From Burkholderia sp. 4M9327F10 (GTDB taxonomy: Bacteria; Pseudomonadota; Gammaproteobacteria; Burkholderiales; Burkholderiaceae): 64,000 nucleotides of DNA. The position numbers were made by a program, and so were the translations under genes. Below are positions 1 through 9,400 of the stretch, one piece after another. The stretch's first letter is position 1; each line of letters opens with the position of its first letter. The DNA lies in contig NZ_SCNV01000020.1 of the NCBI RefSeq assembly GCF_005503145.1, positions 61,482 to 125,481 on the forward strand, read 5' to 3'. The notes under the pieces were generated by a model. That model worked only from the letters and a program-made list of their open reading frames with translations, had not been told where the DNA came from and searched no databases.

Positions 1-1
1 C

Positions 2-1069
2 GACTTCTCTACCGCCACCCCGGTTTCCGCAGCGGAACTCAGCGCGCTGACCGCGCAAGGGAATGCGACTGCGCCGCCCACGGCACCGAATTTCAGCGCC
101 GAGGCCTGGAACCCGTGGGCCCCGCAGCCCGACGCCGCCATCGACCAGAGCCTGCTCCACAACGCGACCAATCTGCCGCTGGCACCCGTTGCTGCCAGCG
201 TCGCGGTTACGCCGCGGCATGCCGACGAATCGGAGATGCGCCCCGCAAGTGTCGAAGCGGACGCGGCGCTCGACCGGGAGCCCGTGTTTGCGCCGCCCTC
301 CAGGTCACCCGAGCCGCTCGCCGCCGCGAGCCAGCAGGATGCGGCCGAAGCGAAATCGCACGCCGAAGCCGCCGCTGAGCCGGCGCCAGTATGGCGGCCG
401 CTGGAGCCGCCCGAGGACGAACCCAGGTTGCAGGACACGCAGGCCGCTGCTGCCGCGCTGCGCAGCGCCCCGGATCAGGAACCCCATTTCGGCGCGGCGG
501 CGGCCACCGCCCCGTTCGCCGTCAATCCGCCTGCGGATGAAGCCGACCCGTTTCCGGTCGTCCGTGAAACCCGTGCGCCGGCACCGCGCCGCCTCGGCTG
601 GCGGATCGTCGGCACACTCGTCGCGTTGCTGCTGTTGCTCGGTCTGCTGGCCCAGCTCGCGTGGTGGCAGCGCGAAACGATCATGGTGGACTGGCCGGAC
701 TCCGAGGCGCTTTACGCCCAGGCTTGCGAGCCGCTCGGCTGCACGGTGATGCCGCCGCATGCGATCGACGGTCTGCAGGTCGAGCCGTCCGATCTGCGCC
801 AGATCGACGGCCCGCACAAGCTCGAACTGAAGATGCCGCTGCGCAATCGCTATAACGTCGCGCTGGCCTACCCGGCCATCGAACTGACGCTGCTCGACGA
901 TCAGAACAACGTCGCCGTGCGCCGCGTGCTGTGGCCGCAGGACTATGTGAAGCCCGGCACGCCGATCGCGGCCGGATTGCCCGCTCGCACGACCCAAACC
1001 ATGATCGTGCATCTGGATACGGGCAACACAGTCGCATCGAATTTCCGGGTACAGATTTTTTACCCTTGA
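2..1069 (+). CDS. DUF3426 domain membrane protein (5' end outside window)
   Basis: The reading frame is open from base 2 to a TGA at 1067-1069, so the true start lies upstream of the window. The visible N-terminal part is low-complexity and rich in Ala, Pro and Glu. A transmembrane segment follows at about 605-665 (VALLLLLGLLAQLAWW), then a C-terminal domain of about 130 residues ending in VQIFYP that matches the DUF3426 type. Full-length relatives usually begin with an MJ0042-type zinc ribbon, which cannot be seen here. The likely topology is a single-pass inner-membrane protein with the DUF3426 domain outside. Its function is unknown. It lies 79 bases upstream of tpx on the same strand. Confidence 0.8.
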   Translation, partial: DFSTATPVSAAELSALTAQGNATAPPTAPNFSAEAWNPWAPQPDAAIDQSLLHNATNLPLAPVAASVAVTPRHADESEMRPASVEADAALDREPVFAPPSRSPEPLAAASQQDAAEAKSHAEAAAEPAPVWRPLEPPEDEPRLQDTQAAAAALRSAPDQEPHFGAAAATAPFAVNPPADEADPFPVVRETRAPAPRRLGWRIVGTLVALLLLLGLLAQLAWWQRETIMVDWPDSEALYAQACEPLGCTVMPPHAIDGLQVEPSDLRQIDGPHKLELKMPLRNRYNVALAYPAIELTLLDDQNNVAVRRVLWPQDYVKPGTPIAAGLPARTTQTMIVHLDTGNTVASNFRVQIFYP

Positions 1070-1148
1070 ACCAGCTGCAGCATCCTCGCGCACCCGGACC
1101 ACCGGGCGCGTTTTACCGTCAATCCCTGACGAATCTTCGGAGCACAAC

Positions 1149-1649
1149 ATGAGTCAAGTCACGCTGGGTGGCAACCCGATCGAAGTAGCCGGCACGTTCC
1201 CGACCGTCGGCCACAAGGCACCCGCCTTCTCGCTGGTCGGCAAGGATCTCAAGCCGGTCACCCTCGCCGATTTCGCCGGCAAGCGCAAAGTGCTGAACAT
1301 CGTGCCGAGCCTCGACACGCCGACCTGCGCCACCTCCACGCGCAAGTTCAACGAAGCCGCCGGCAAGCTGTCGAACACGGCTGTGATCGTCGTTTCGGGC
1401 GACCTGCCGTTCGCGGCCACGCGCTTCTGCACGACCGAAGGCATCGAAAACGTCCTGACCGCATCGACCTTCCGCGGCCATGAATTCGCTCAAGCCTACG
1501 GCGTCGACGTTACGAGCGGCCCGCTGACGGGCCTGACGGCGCGCGCCGTGGTCGTCATCGACGAAAACGACAACGTGGTTCACGCCGAACTCGTTGGCGA
1601 AATCAAGAACGAACCGAACTACGACGCAGCGCTCGCCGCACTGAAGTAA
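1149..1649 (+). CDS. tpx: Thiol peroxidase (atypical 2-Cys peroxiredoxin)
   Basis: This 166-residue protein is the usual length for Tpx, a thioredoxin-dependent reductase of H2O2 and alkyl hydroperoxides. The peroxidatic cysteine is Cys60 in the DTPTCATSTRKFN motif, and the resolving cysteine is Cys94 in RFCTTEGIENV, the spacing expected for an intramolecular disulfide. The ATG at 1149 opens the conserved MSQVTLGGNP start. A strong hairpin terminator follows directly. It is probably cytosolic, and a monocistronic or short transcript is likely. Confidence 0.96.
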   Translation: MSQVTLGGNPIEVAGTFPTVGHKAPAFSLVGKDLKPVTLADFAGKRKVLNIVPSLDTPTCATSTRKFNEAAGKLSNTAVIVVSGDLPFAATRFCTTEGIENVLTASTFRGHEFAQAYGVDVTSGPLTGLTARAVVVIDENDNVVHAELVGEIKNEPNYDAALAALK

Positions 1650-1668
1650 GCGTCTCGCGCCCGATCCA

Positions 1669-1695
1669 GCGCCGCGCTTCGAGCGCGGCGCTTTC
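1669..1695 (+). terminator. Intrinsic terminator after tpx
   Basis: A perfect 10-bp GC stem (1669-1678 with 1682-1691, loop TCG) is followed by a short TTT run. It lies 20 bases after the tpx stop. Confidence 0.7.
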
Positions 1696-1726
1696 GCATG
1701 TGAAGAAAACGCCGGGCCGCTCCAGG

Positions 1727-1782
1727 TTTTCTTCTTCCCCTCGGGGGAGCTGGCGCAAAGCGCCAGGATAGGTGGCGCTCTG
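1727..1782. repeat. Candidate dispersed intergenic repeat (REP-like double hairpin)
   Basis: A CCCC-TC-GGGG mini-hairpin (1737-1746) is followed by CTGGCGC-AAA-GCGCCAG (1750-1766) and then a GATAGGTGGCGC tail. Two adjacent small hairpins of this kind resemble short interspersed repeats seen between genes in Burkholderiales genomes. There is only one copy in this window, so the repeat status rests on resemblance alone. Confidence 0.35.
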
Positions 1783-1840
1783 ATGTGATTTACCTTTGTT
1801 AAGTGCCTTATCCAGTTCGACTTCTACAGGACCACTCGCC

Positions 1841-2779
1841 TTGGCTACGCTGATTTGCGGCTCGCTCGCATACGACAACATCATGACCTTTGAGGGCCGC
1901 TTTCGGGAGCACATCCTGCCGGAGCAGGTCCATATCCTGAACGTGAGCTTCCTTGTGCCGACGATGCGCCGCGAATTCGGCGGCTGCGCGGGCAACATGG
2001 CTTACTCGCTGCACCTGCTGGGCGGCGACGCACGCATCATGGGCACGCTCGGCGCAGTCGACGCGCAACTCTATGTGGATCGCTTCGACCGGCTCGGCTT
2101 GTCGCGCGCACACGTGCTCGTCGTGCCGGACACCTATACGGCGCAGGCGATGATCACCACCGATCTGGAAAACAACCAGATCACCGCCTTCCATCCGGGC
2201 GCGATGATGCAGGCGCACCTGAACCACGCGGATGAGGCAAAAGACATCACGCTCGCCATCGTGGGACCGGACGGCTATCAAGGCATGATCCAGCACTCCG
2301 AACGACTGGCGGCGGCCGGCGTGCCGTTCATCTTCGATCCGGGTCAGGGTTTGCCGCTGTTCGACGGTGCGTCGCTGCGCCGCATGATTGAACTTGCTAC
2401 TTACGTAGCTGTCAACGATTACGAAGCCAAACTGGTGAGCGACAAAACGGGCTGGTCGACCGAAGAGATCGCCAGCCGGGTCGAAGCGCTGATCGTGACG
2501 CGCGGCGAGCATGGTTCGCAAATCCATCATGCAAACGGCATCGAAGAGATTCCCGCTGTCACGGCCAAACAGGTGCTCGACCCGACCGGTTGCGGCGACG
2601 CCTTCCGCGGCGGCCTGCTCTACGGTATCGAGAAGCAGCTTGGCTGGGCCACCACGGGCCGCCTGGCAAGCCTGATGGGTGCGCTCAAGATCGAGCATCA
2701 GGGGCCGCAAAACTACGCGCCCACGCGGGCGGAAATCAACGAACGGTTCAAGCAGGCGTTTGGATACGACCTGCCGTAA
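1841..2779 (+). CDS. PfkB-family carbohydrate/nucleoside kinase
   Basis: This ribokinase-fold kinase is about 312 residues long. The frame is open further upstream, but the TTG at 1841, preceded by an ACAGGA-type ribosome site, gives the family start ATLICGSLAYDNIM, so I chose it. The N-terminal GG motif (EFGGCAGNMAYSL) and the C-terminal signature DPTGCGDAF are present; the catalytic-base Asp in GCGDAF is about residue 253. Close relatives in Burkholderia are annotated as carbohydrate or adenosine kinases, and a B. thailandensis nucleoside kinase of this family is known. The exact substrate cannot be read from sequence. The lipoprotein gene follows by 28 bases, so the two may be cotranscribed. 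Confidence 0.85.
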   Translation: MATLICGSLAYDNIMTFEGRFREHILPEQVHILNVSFLVPTMRREFGGCAGNMAYSLHLLGGDARIMGTLGAVDAQLYVDRFDRLGLSRAHVLVVPDTYTAQAMITTDLENNQITAFHPGAMMQAHLNHADEAKDITLAIVGPDGYQGMIQHSERLAAAGVPFIFDPGQGLPLFDGASLRRMIELATYVAVNDYEAKLVSDKTGWSTEEIASRVEALIVTRGEHGSQIHHANGIEEIPAVTAKQVLDPTGCGDAFRGGLLYGIEKQLGWATTGRLASLMGALKIEHQGPQNYAPTRAEINERFKQAFGYDLP

Positions 2780-2807
2780 GGCCGAAGAGCTAATTTGGAG
2801 TGAGGGA

Positions 2808-3284
2808 ATGAAAACAACGAGTCGTCTGGTAGTAGCCGCCTTGATCGTCGGCTCACTGGTTATGTCGGGTTGTGCATATAACAGCAGTTCGGCCGACGTC
2901 TATACGGCATCGCAGGCGCAGCGCGAAGAAACGGTCCGCATGGGCACCGTCGACAGCGTGCGCGCCGTCAAGATCAGTTCGAACAACGGCCAGCCGAGCG
3001 GCCTTGGCGCCATCGGCGGCGGCGCGTTGGGTGCAGTGGCCGGCAGCGCCATCGGCGGCGGCCGCGGCTCGATCGTCACGGGCATCATCGGCGGTATCGC
3101 CGGTGCAGTGGCCGGTAACGCGGTCGAGAACGGCGTCGCAATGCGTGACGGTCTCGAGATCACGGTGCGCCTCGATAACGGCGACATCCGCGCCATCACG
3201 CAAAGCGCAACGGGCGAGGTCTTCCAGGCCGGCGACCGCGTGCGGTTGCTCTCCAGCGGCGGCGTGACCCGCGTCACCCACTAG
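2808..3284 (+). CDS. Glycine-zipper (2TM) outer-membrane lipoprotein
   Basis: This 158-residue protein has a lipoprotein signal ending in the lipobox LVMSGC (Cys22). The ATG at 2808 has GGAG/GAGGG upstream. The middle holds a glycine-zipper domain (repeated GAIGGGALGAVAGSAIGG-type segments, roughly residues 65-110), as in SlyB/Rcs-type 17-kDa antigens. It ends in a small beta domain (LEITVRLDNGD). It is probably an envelope-integrity lipoprotein, and no specific partner is visible. A terminator follows. Confidence 0.85.
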   Translation: MKTTSRLVVAALIVGSLVMSGCAYNSSSADVYTASQAQREETVRMGTVDSVRAVKISSNNGQPSGLGAIGGGALGAVAGSAIGGGRGSIVTGIIGGIAGAVAGNAVENGVAMRDGLEITVRLDNGDIRAITQSATGEVFQAGDRVRLLSSGGVTRVTH

Positions 3285-3294
3285 CTTTCCCCTG

Positions 3295-3366
3295 TGCCGC
3301 CTGCGCCGTTGCTCGGCGCTGCGGCAACCTCAAACGCATGTGCTCCCCTGTGCATGCGTTTTTTTT
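3295..3366 (+). terminator. Tandem hairpins ending in a T8 terminator
   Basis: The first hairpin is TGCCGC-CT-GCGCCG paired with CGGCGC-T-GCGGCA (3295-3326). The second is AACGCATG (3333-3340) paired with CATGCGTT (3353-3360), running directly into eight Ts (3359-3366). The second is a textbook rho-independent terminator for the lipoprotein gene. Confidence 0.8.
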
Positions 3367-3430
3367 CGCCCATAGCAAACGCTGTGCGGCAATACCGATG
3401 AGCTCGTGCAGGTGAGCTCACACAGCAGGC

Positions 3431-3466
3431 AAAAAAAATCCCGCCGCCGGAAACCCAGCGACGGGA
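3431..3466 (-). terminator. Intrinsic terminator of the histone H1-like gene
   Basis: On the minus strand an 8-9 bp GC stem (3439-3447 with 3458-3466, one G:U pair) is followed by eight Us (A8 at 3431-3438 on the plus strand). It lies about 80 bases beyond the stop of the minus-strand gene. Confidence 0.75.
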
Positions 3467-3543
3467 CGGTGATTGAGCAGCGAGACTGACGGGCTACTCA
3501 ATCATCGGACACACCGAAATGTGCCTAACGACTCGTCAGCGAA

Positions 3544-4137
3544 TTACGGGCGGCTGCCGGTCGGGAACGGCCATGCTGCAGCCGGATTCAACGCGGTCTT
3601 CACCGTAGCTGCCGGTGCTGCGCTCGTTGCAGCGGGAGCAGCAGGTGCCGGTGCAGCCTTCTTCGCCACAGCCTTCTTCGGAGCAGCAGCCTTCTTCGCA
3701 GGTGCAGCGGGGGCCTTGGCGGCCTTCTTCGCAGGCGCCTTGGCAGCCTTCTTCGCAGCAGGAGCCTTGGCAGCCTTCTTCGCAGGCGCCTTCTTGGCAG
3801 CGGCCTTCTTCGCCGGTGCTGCCTTCTTGGCAACCTTCTTGGCTGCAACCTTCTTCACTGCAACTTTCTTCACCGCAACTTTCTTCGCAGCAGCCTTCTT
3901 GGCCGGTGCTGCCTTCTTCGCTGCAACCTTCTTCACGGCGACTTTCTTGGCTGCAACTTTCTTCGCTGCGACCTTCTTAGCCGGTGCTGCCTTCTTCGCT
4001 GCAACCTTCTTCACAGCGACTTTCTTGGCTGCGACCTTCTTCACTGCAACTTTCTTTGCAGCGGCTTTCTTTGCCGGTGCTGCGGCTTTCTTCGCAGCAA
4101 CCTTCTTCACAGCGTTTTTCTTGATGGTGACCATCAT
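3544..4137 (-). CDS. Histone H1-like DNA-binding protein (Lys/Ala repeats)
   Basis: This 197-residue, extremely basic protein is made almost wholly of KKVAAKKVAVKK and KKAAPAKKAA repeats, with an uncharged tail ending in FPTGSRP. It resembles the H1-like proteins of Burkholderia and Bordetella (BpH1) and chlamydial HctB, which bind DNA without sequence specificity and compact the nucleoid. Two adjacent ATGs exist (4137 and 4134); AAGGAG sits three and six bases upstream respectively, so the second (4134) may be the real start. A TTGACG at 4185-4190 could be its -35 box, but the -10 is poor. The repetitive gene is prone to length variation by recombination. Confidence 0.85.
   Translation of the reverse strand: MMVTIKKNAVKKVAAKKAAAPAKKAAAKKVAVKKVAAKKVAVKKVAAKKAAPAKKVAAKKVAAKKVAVKKVAAKKAAPAKKAAAKKVAVKKVAVKKVAAKKVAKKAAPAKKAAAKKAPAKKAAKAPAAKKAAKAPAKKAAKAPAAPAKKAAAPKKAVAKKAAPAPAAPAATSAAPAATVKTALNPAAAWPFPTGSRP
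3560..4120. repeat. Degenerate short tandem repeats inside the H1-like gene
   Basis: Units such as gctgcaaccttcttcac and ggccggtgctgccttctt recur many times. They encode the Lys/Ala/Pro repeats and leave the opposite strand as a long Ala/Phe open frame that is an artefact. Confidence 0.75.
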
Positions 4138-4593
4138 TTTCTCCTTCAGGTTTTCAGATGAGAGTTAGTTCAAACTACACCCTTCGTCAAAACCCGCTTC
4201 CCGCGGACGCTTCTCAGGGCGCGCGCTACGAAGCGGGCTATTCATCGGCGTACGCAGGTGCTGCGCGCTTACGCTAATGAATACGGTAAGGCGCGCCGTG
4301 CCATCGGGCACCGCGCGCCAAGTCCAGTCAGCGTCGGATCTCGACGCCGGCAATCGTTTGATCGGGCCGCCGGCCATCGGGCCAGCGGCTTTTTCCGGGG
4401 GGAAGTTTGCCCATCCCACTGAAGGGTTCGCAAAGAGCCTGTCATATTTGTGGGCCGCGAAGGCACGCGGCGCACCGGGCATGCTTTGCATCAGGCGGTT
4501 CTGCTCCTAACCATAATTGCCGCGGCCTCGGCCGGCGGCATCCCCATCAAAGAGTTCGCATTCCAACTGCGTTCAACCGCAGCGCACCCGGGA
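4138..4593. other. Intergenic region between the H1-like gene and nrdB
   Basis: This 456-base stretch holds the leader and probable promoter of the H1-like gene on its left side. On its right is the 3' flank of nrdB, with a GC-rich bulged hairpin near 4520-4545 that lacks a U tract. A 108-codon minus-strand frame (4165-4491) has no recognisable domain or good ribosome site, and I do not call it. Confidence 0.5.
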
Positions 4594-5850
4594 TTACTCC
4601 CAGCTCAGTGCACCGCCGGTCTGATATTCGATCACTCGCGTCTCGAAGAAGTTGCGTTCCTTCTTCAGGTCGATCATCTCGCTCATCCACGGGAACGGGT
4701 TTTCCTCGTTCGGGTACAGCGGATCGAGGCCGATCTGCTGGCAACGGCGGTTGCAGATGAAGCGCAGATAGCTCTTGAACATGGACGCATTGAGGCCGAG
4801 CACCCCGCGCGGCATCGTGTCTTCTGCGTAACGATATTCAAGGTCGACCGCTTGCTTGAAGATTTCGCGGATTTCGGCGCGGAATTCAGCCGTCCACAAA
4901 TGCGGATTTTCGAGTTTGATCTGGTTGATCAGGTCGATGCCGAAATTGCAATGCATCGACTCGTCGCGCAGGATGTACTGGTACTGCTCCGCGGCGCCGG
5001 TCATCTTGTTCTGGCGGCCAAGCGCCAGGATCTGGGTAAAACCGACGTAGAAGAACAGCCCTTCCATCACACAGGCGAACACGATCAGCGAGCGCAGCAG
5101 CGTCTGGTCTGCCTCGACGGTCCCGGTCTTGAAGGCCGGATCGGTCAGCACGTGGATGTACGGAATCAGGAATTCGTCTTTCGCGCGGATCGAGGAAACC
5201 TCGTGGTACGCGTTGAAGATCTCGCCTTCGTCGAGACCCAGCGATTCGACGATGTACTGGTAAGCGTGCGTGTGGATCGCCTCTTCGAACGCCTGGCGCA
5301 GCAGGAACTGGCGGCATTCGGGCGCCGTGATGTGGCGGTAGGTGCCCAGCACGATGTTATTGGCGGCCAGCGAATCCGCCGTAACGAAGAAACCGAGGTT
5401 GCGCTTGACGATGCGGCGCTCGTCTTCGGTCAGCCCGTTCGGGTCTTTCCACAGGGCGATGTCGCGGGACATGTTGATTTCCTGCGGCATCCAGTGGTTC
5501 GCGCAACCGGACAGATACTTCTCCCACGCCCACTTGTACTTGAACGGCACCAGCTGATTGACGTCAGTCTGGCCGTTGATGATGCGCTTATCGGCAACAT
5601 TCACGCGCGCTTCCGACACAGCGGACGGAGCGGCAGCGGCGCCTTGAGCGGCAGATTGGGTAGCGGCGCGGGCGGCGACAGGAGCGACAGCGATGTCGTT
5701 CGCGAAGACTTCCTGAGCCGAGGGAGCGTGAGGAGCGGGACGCGTTCCGACTTGCGTACCGACAGCCGATCCCGAAGCGTTGCGCAACTCGTTCAGTTGC
5801 GTAGCGCTCGAGGGAGTTACGGCAGTGATCTCGTCATCCCAGTTGAGCAT
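4594..5850 (-). CDS. nrdB: Ribonucleoside-diphosphate reductase beta subunit
   Basis: This is the radical-generating R2 subunit of class I ribonucleotide reductase, about 418 residues from ATG 5850 (GGTGAC five bases upstream; an in-frame ATG at 5862 is possible). Residues 10-85 are a low-complexity Ala-rich extension. Putative di-metal ligands are Glu124 (MPQEINMSRD), Glu190 and His193 (FEEAIHTH), Glu263, Glu297 and His300 (RDESMH). Tyr197 sits four residues after His193, where Chlamydia R2 has the radical-site Phe. The Glu at the first ligand position is chlamydia-like, whereas E. coli R2 has Asp there. It works with NrdA, encoded upstream on the same strand. Confidence 0.96.
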   Translation of the reverse strand: MLNWDDEITAVTPSSATQLNELRNASGSAVGTQVGTRPAPHAPSAQEVFANDIAVAPVAARAATQSAAQGAAAAPSAVSEARVNVADKRIINGQTDVNQLVPFKYKWAWEKYLSGCANHWMPQEINMSRDIALWKDPNGLTEDERRIVKRNLGFFVTADSLAANNIVLGTYRHITAPECRQFLLRQAFEEAIHTHAYQYIVESLGLDEGEIFNAYHEVSSIRAKDEFLIPYIHVLTDPAFKTGTVEADQTLLRSLIVFACVMEGLFFYVGFTQILALGRQNKMTGAAEQYQYILRDESMHCNFGIDLINQIKLENPHLWTAEFRAEIREIFKQAVDLEYRYAEDTMPRGVLGLNASMFKSYLRFICNRRCQQIGLDPLYPNEENPFPWMSEMIDLKKERNFFETRVIEYQTGGALSWE

Positions 5851-6491
5851 AAATGTCACCATCAATTTAGAACGGTTTGTACCATCTTTTCACGAGCGAC
5901 AAAAGAGTTCGCTGATGAAAAATCCTGTTTTCGATTCGCGTTGCTACGTTCATACAACACTTTGGTCAACAGACTGTCTCTGACGCCTCATGCGAAGCGA
6001 TCAAAACATGTGTTGTCGAAGTGCTTCGCTGTCTCGAGTGAGCATCGAATCGAAGTGATTTCGATGCACTGCAAAGTGTGTTGCCTGGCTTCTGTGCGTC
6101 GCCCTGGCTGTTGCTGTTTCGTCAGCACGAACAAGGCGAAGTTCAATCAGTTGCGAGAGCTGGCGAGCCTGGGTGGCTCATGTGCCGAGCGCTTCATGTC
6201 GAGCGCTTCGTGTCCGGGTACTGCCTGTTGCTGCCTTGCTGTATCGGCTGGTTGAGCGATGCGGCTACGGTCTGCGCCGCCACGCCGCTCAACTGCCTGC
6301 TCTACCTGTTCTTGCGCGCCCCGCTCTCTGCCTTGTTTCGTTCGGGTAACTACTCGGTAGCCGCGCGGTCACTGCGGGTCACTGCGGGGTCACGACTGGA
6401 AGATCACCGCGGACCACCAACCAGACAGAAGCTCGCGCAAGACGAGTGCCCGGTCGATACCCGGCGAATGCCAGGCATCGACACGTGCGTG
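5851..6491. other. 641-bp gap between nrdA and nrdB
   Basis: No convincing gene is present; plus-strand frames here are extensions of nrdA antisense shadows. The region holds a hairpin just after nrdA (6453-6482), a direct repeat GGTCACTGCG/GGTCACTGCGG near 6367-6394, a perfect inverted repeat GCATCGAA/TTCGATGC (6042-6049 and 6060-6067), and a minus-strand TTGACC near 5968-5973 that may be part of an nrdB promoter. Confidence 0.5.
6453..6482 (-). other. 13-bp hairpin immediately downstream of nrdA
   Basis: The arms 6453-6465 and 6470-6482 pair over 13 positions in RNA (two G:U pairs, loop of four), nine bases after the nrdA stop. No U tract follows on the minus strand, so it is more likely an RNA processing or stability element than a full terminator. 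Confidence 0.45.
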
Positions 6492-9400
6492 TTACTGGCA
6501 AGCCTCGCATTCATCGAAGCCCGGATCGCCAGGACGCATCATGCACACCGGACCGTCGGCTTCCGGAGCCGCTTCGACTGCGACTGCCGGCGTTGCTGCC
6601 GCCGCCTGCAGACCGCCCGACGCTGCGCCGCCGGCAATGCCGAAGCCGCCTGCCGCGCCGCCGCTCACACCACCCGCGCCGCCCGAGCCTTCACCGCCGC
6701 CCGACGACACCGCGTTCAGCGCGCCGTGCGCCACCGTCGACTTCTCGACGTGGGTCGCCGCCATCGTGCGGAGGTAGTAGGTGGTCTTCAGGCCGCGCAG
6801 CCATGCGAGCTTGTAGACCTCGTCGAGCTTCTTGCCCGACGCGCCGCCCATATAGATGTTCAGCGACTGCGCCTGGTCGATCCACTTCTGACGGCGCGAA
6901 GCTGCTTCGACCAGCCACTTCGGATCGACTTCAAACGCCGTGGCGTAGATCGCGCGCAGGTCGGCCGGGATACGGTCGATGCGCGAGAGCGTGCCGTCGA
7001 AGTACTTCAGGTCGGCGACCATCACTTCGTCCCACAGGCCGCGCGCCTTCAGGTCGCGCACCAGGTAGTCGTTGACCACCGTGAATTCGCCCGACAGGTT
7101 CGACTTCACGTACAGGTTCTGGAAGGTCGGTTCGATGCAGGCCGACACGCCGATGATGTTGGAGATCGTCGCCGTCGGCGCGATGGCCACGCAGTTGGAG
7201 TTGCGCATACCGTAGTTGGCGATGCGCGCACGCAGCTCCGTCCAGTCCATCGACTCGCTCGAATCCACTTCCACATAGCCGCCACGCGCTTCGGCGAGCA
7301 GCTTCAGCGTGTCCTGCGGGAGGATGCCGCGATCCCACAGCGAGCCGCGGTAGCTCGAGTAGCGGCCGCGTTCCTGAGCCAGTTCCGTGGACGCGTAATA
7401 GGCGTAGTAGCAAACCGCTTCCATCGACGTATCCGCGAACTTGACCGCCTCTTCCGACGCGTACGGCGTGCGCAGCAGGTGCAGGCAGTCCTGGAAGCCC
7501 ATGATGCCCAGACCCACCGGACGGTGCTTCAGGTTCGAGTTACGCGCCTTGGCAACCGCGTAGTAGTTGATGTCGATCACGTTGTCGAGCATGCGCATGG
7601 CCACGCTGACGGTGCGCTTCAGCTTGTCGTGGTCGAGCGACAGGGTGCCGTCCGCCTGTTCCTTCAGGTGGGCGACCAGGTTCACCGAACCCAGATTGCA
7701 GACGGCGATTTCGGCGTCGCTGGTGTTCAGCGTGATTTCCGTGCACAGGTTCGACGAGTGGACGACGCCCACGTGCTGCTGCGGCGAACGGATGTTGCAC
7801 GGGTCCTTGAACGTGATCCACGGATGGCCGGTTTCAAACAGCATGCCGAGCATCTTGCGCCACAGTTGCGCCGCCGGGATCTTCTTGAACAGCTTGATCT
7901 CGCCGCGGGCAACCTTGTCTTCGTAAGCTGTGTAAGCTGCTTCGAACTCGGCGCCGAACTTGTCGTGCAGATCCGGGCAGGTGGACGGCGAGAACAGCGT
8001 CCAGTCGCCGCCTTCGTGCACGCGCTTCATGAACAGGTCGGGAATCCAGTTCGCCGTGTTCATGTCGTGGGTGCGGCGACGGTCGTCACCGGTGTTCTTG
8101 CGCAGCTCGAGGAATTCTTCAATGTCCAGGTGCCACGATTCCAGGTACGCGCACACCGCGCCCTTGCGCTTGCCGCCCTGGTTCACGGCGACCGCCGTGT
8201 CGTTGACCACCTTCAGGAACGGCACGACGCCTTGCGACTTGCCGTTGGTGCCCTTGATGTGCGAACCGAGCGCACGCACGCGCGTCCAGTCGTTGCCGAG
8301 ACCGCCGGCGAACTTCGACAGCAGCGCGTTTTCCTTCAGCGCTTCGTAGATGCCGTCGAGGTCGTCATCCACCGTCGTCAGGTAGCACGACGACAGTTGC
8401 GAGCGGCGCGTACCCGAGTTGAACAGCGTCGGCGTGGACGACATGAAGTCGAAGCTCGACAGCACGTTGTAGAACTCAATGGCGCGCGCTTCGCGGTCGA
8501 TTTCGTTCAGCGCGAGACCCATTGCCACACGCATAAAGAATGCCTGGGGCATTTCGATCCGCACGCCGTCGCTATGCAGGAAGTAGCGGTCATACAGCGT
8601 TTGCAGGCCAAGGTAGCCGAACTGCAGGTCGCGCTCGGCGTCGAGTGCGGCGCCGAGACGCTTCAGGTCGAACTGCTGCAGCTTCTCGTCGAGCAGCTCG
8701 GCTTGCACGCCGCGCTTGATGAAGTTCGGGAAGTACTCGGCATAGCGCGTGCTCATTTCCGCCTGCGTGACTTCCTCTTCGAGGATCTCGCGGCGGATCG
8801 TGTGCAGCAGGATGCGGGAGGTGACCTGGCTGTACGCCGGGTCCTTTTCGATCATCGTGCGCGCCGCGAGGATGGCCGAGTCGTAGACCTGGCTCATCGG
8901 CACACCGTCGTACAGGTTCTTGACCGTTTCCGCGACGATCGGCTCGGCGCTCACAGCGTCGCCCAGGTTGGCGCAGGCGGACTCGATGATGCCGCGCAGC
9001 GCCGCCATATCCAGCGGACGCACCACGCCACCGTCGGTGACCGTCAGGCCCGGCGTGCCGGCCGGCGCGTCAGCCGCGTCATGACCGCGTTCCTGGGTGC
9101 GCTTCTCGCGATACAGCACGTACGCACGAGCGACGTTATGCTCGCCGCCGCGCATCAGCGCGAGTTCGACCTGATCCTGGATGTCCTCAATATGGAAGGT
9201 GCCGCCGTTCGGACGGCTGCGCAGCAGTGCGCGCACCACGCTTTGCGTGAGTTGCTCGACCAGTTCGCGCACGCGTGCCGACGCTGCGCCTTGACCACCG
9301 TTGACGGCCAGGAAGGCCTTCGTCACGGCAATGGCGATCTTCGACGGCTCGAACGACACGACGCTGCCGTTGCGGCGGATCACCTTGTAGTCGGCGAAGG

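Noticed and set aside
3473..4168. Ala/Phe-rich plus-strand frame resembling a membrane protein
   Set aside because: It is the mirror of the Lys/Ala repeats of the H1-like gene; AAG and GCC codons read backwards give Phe and Ala.
4165..4491. 108-codon minus-strand frame in the gap before nrdB
   Set aside because: No domain, no good ribosome site, and it spans the promoter region of the H1-like gene.
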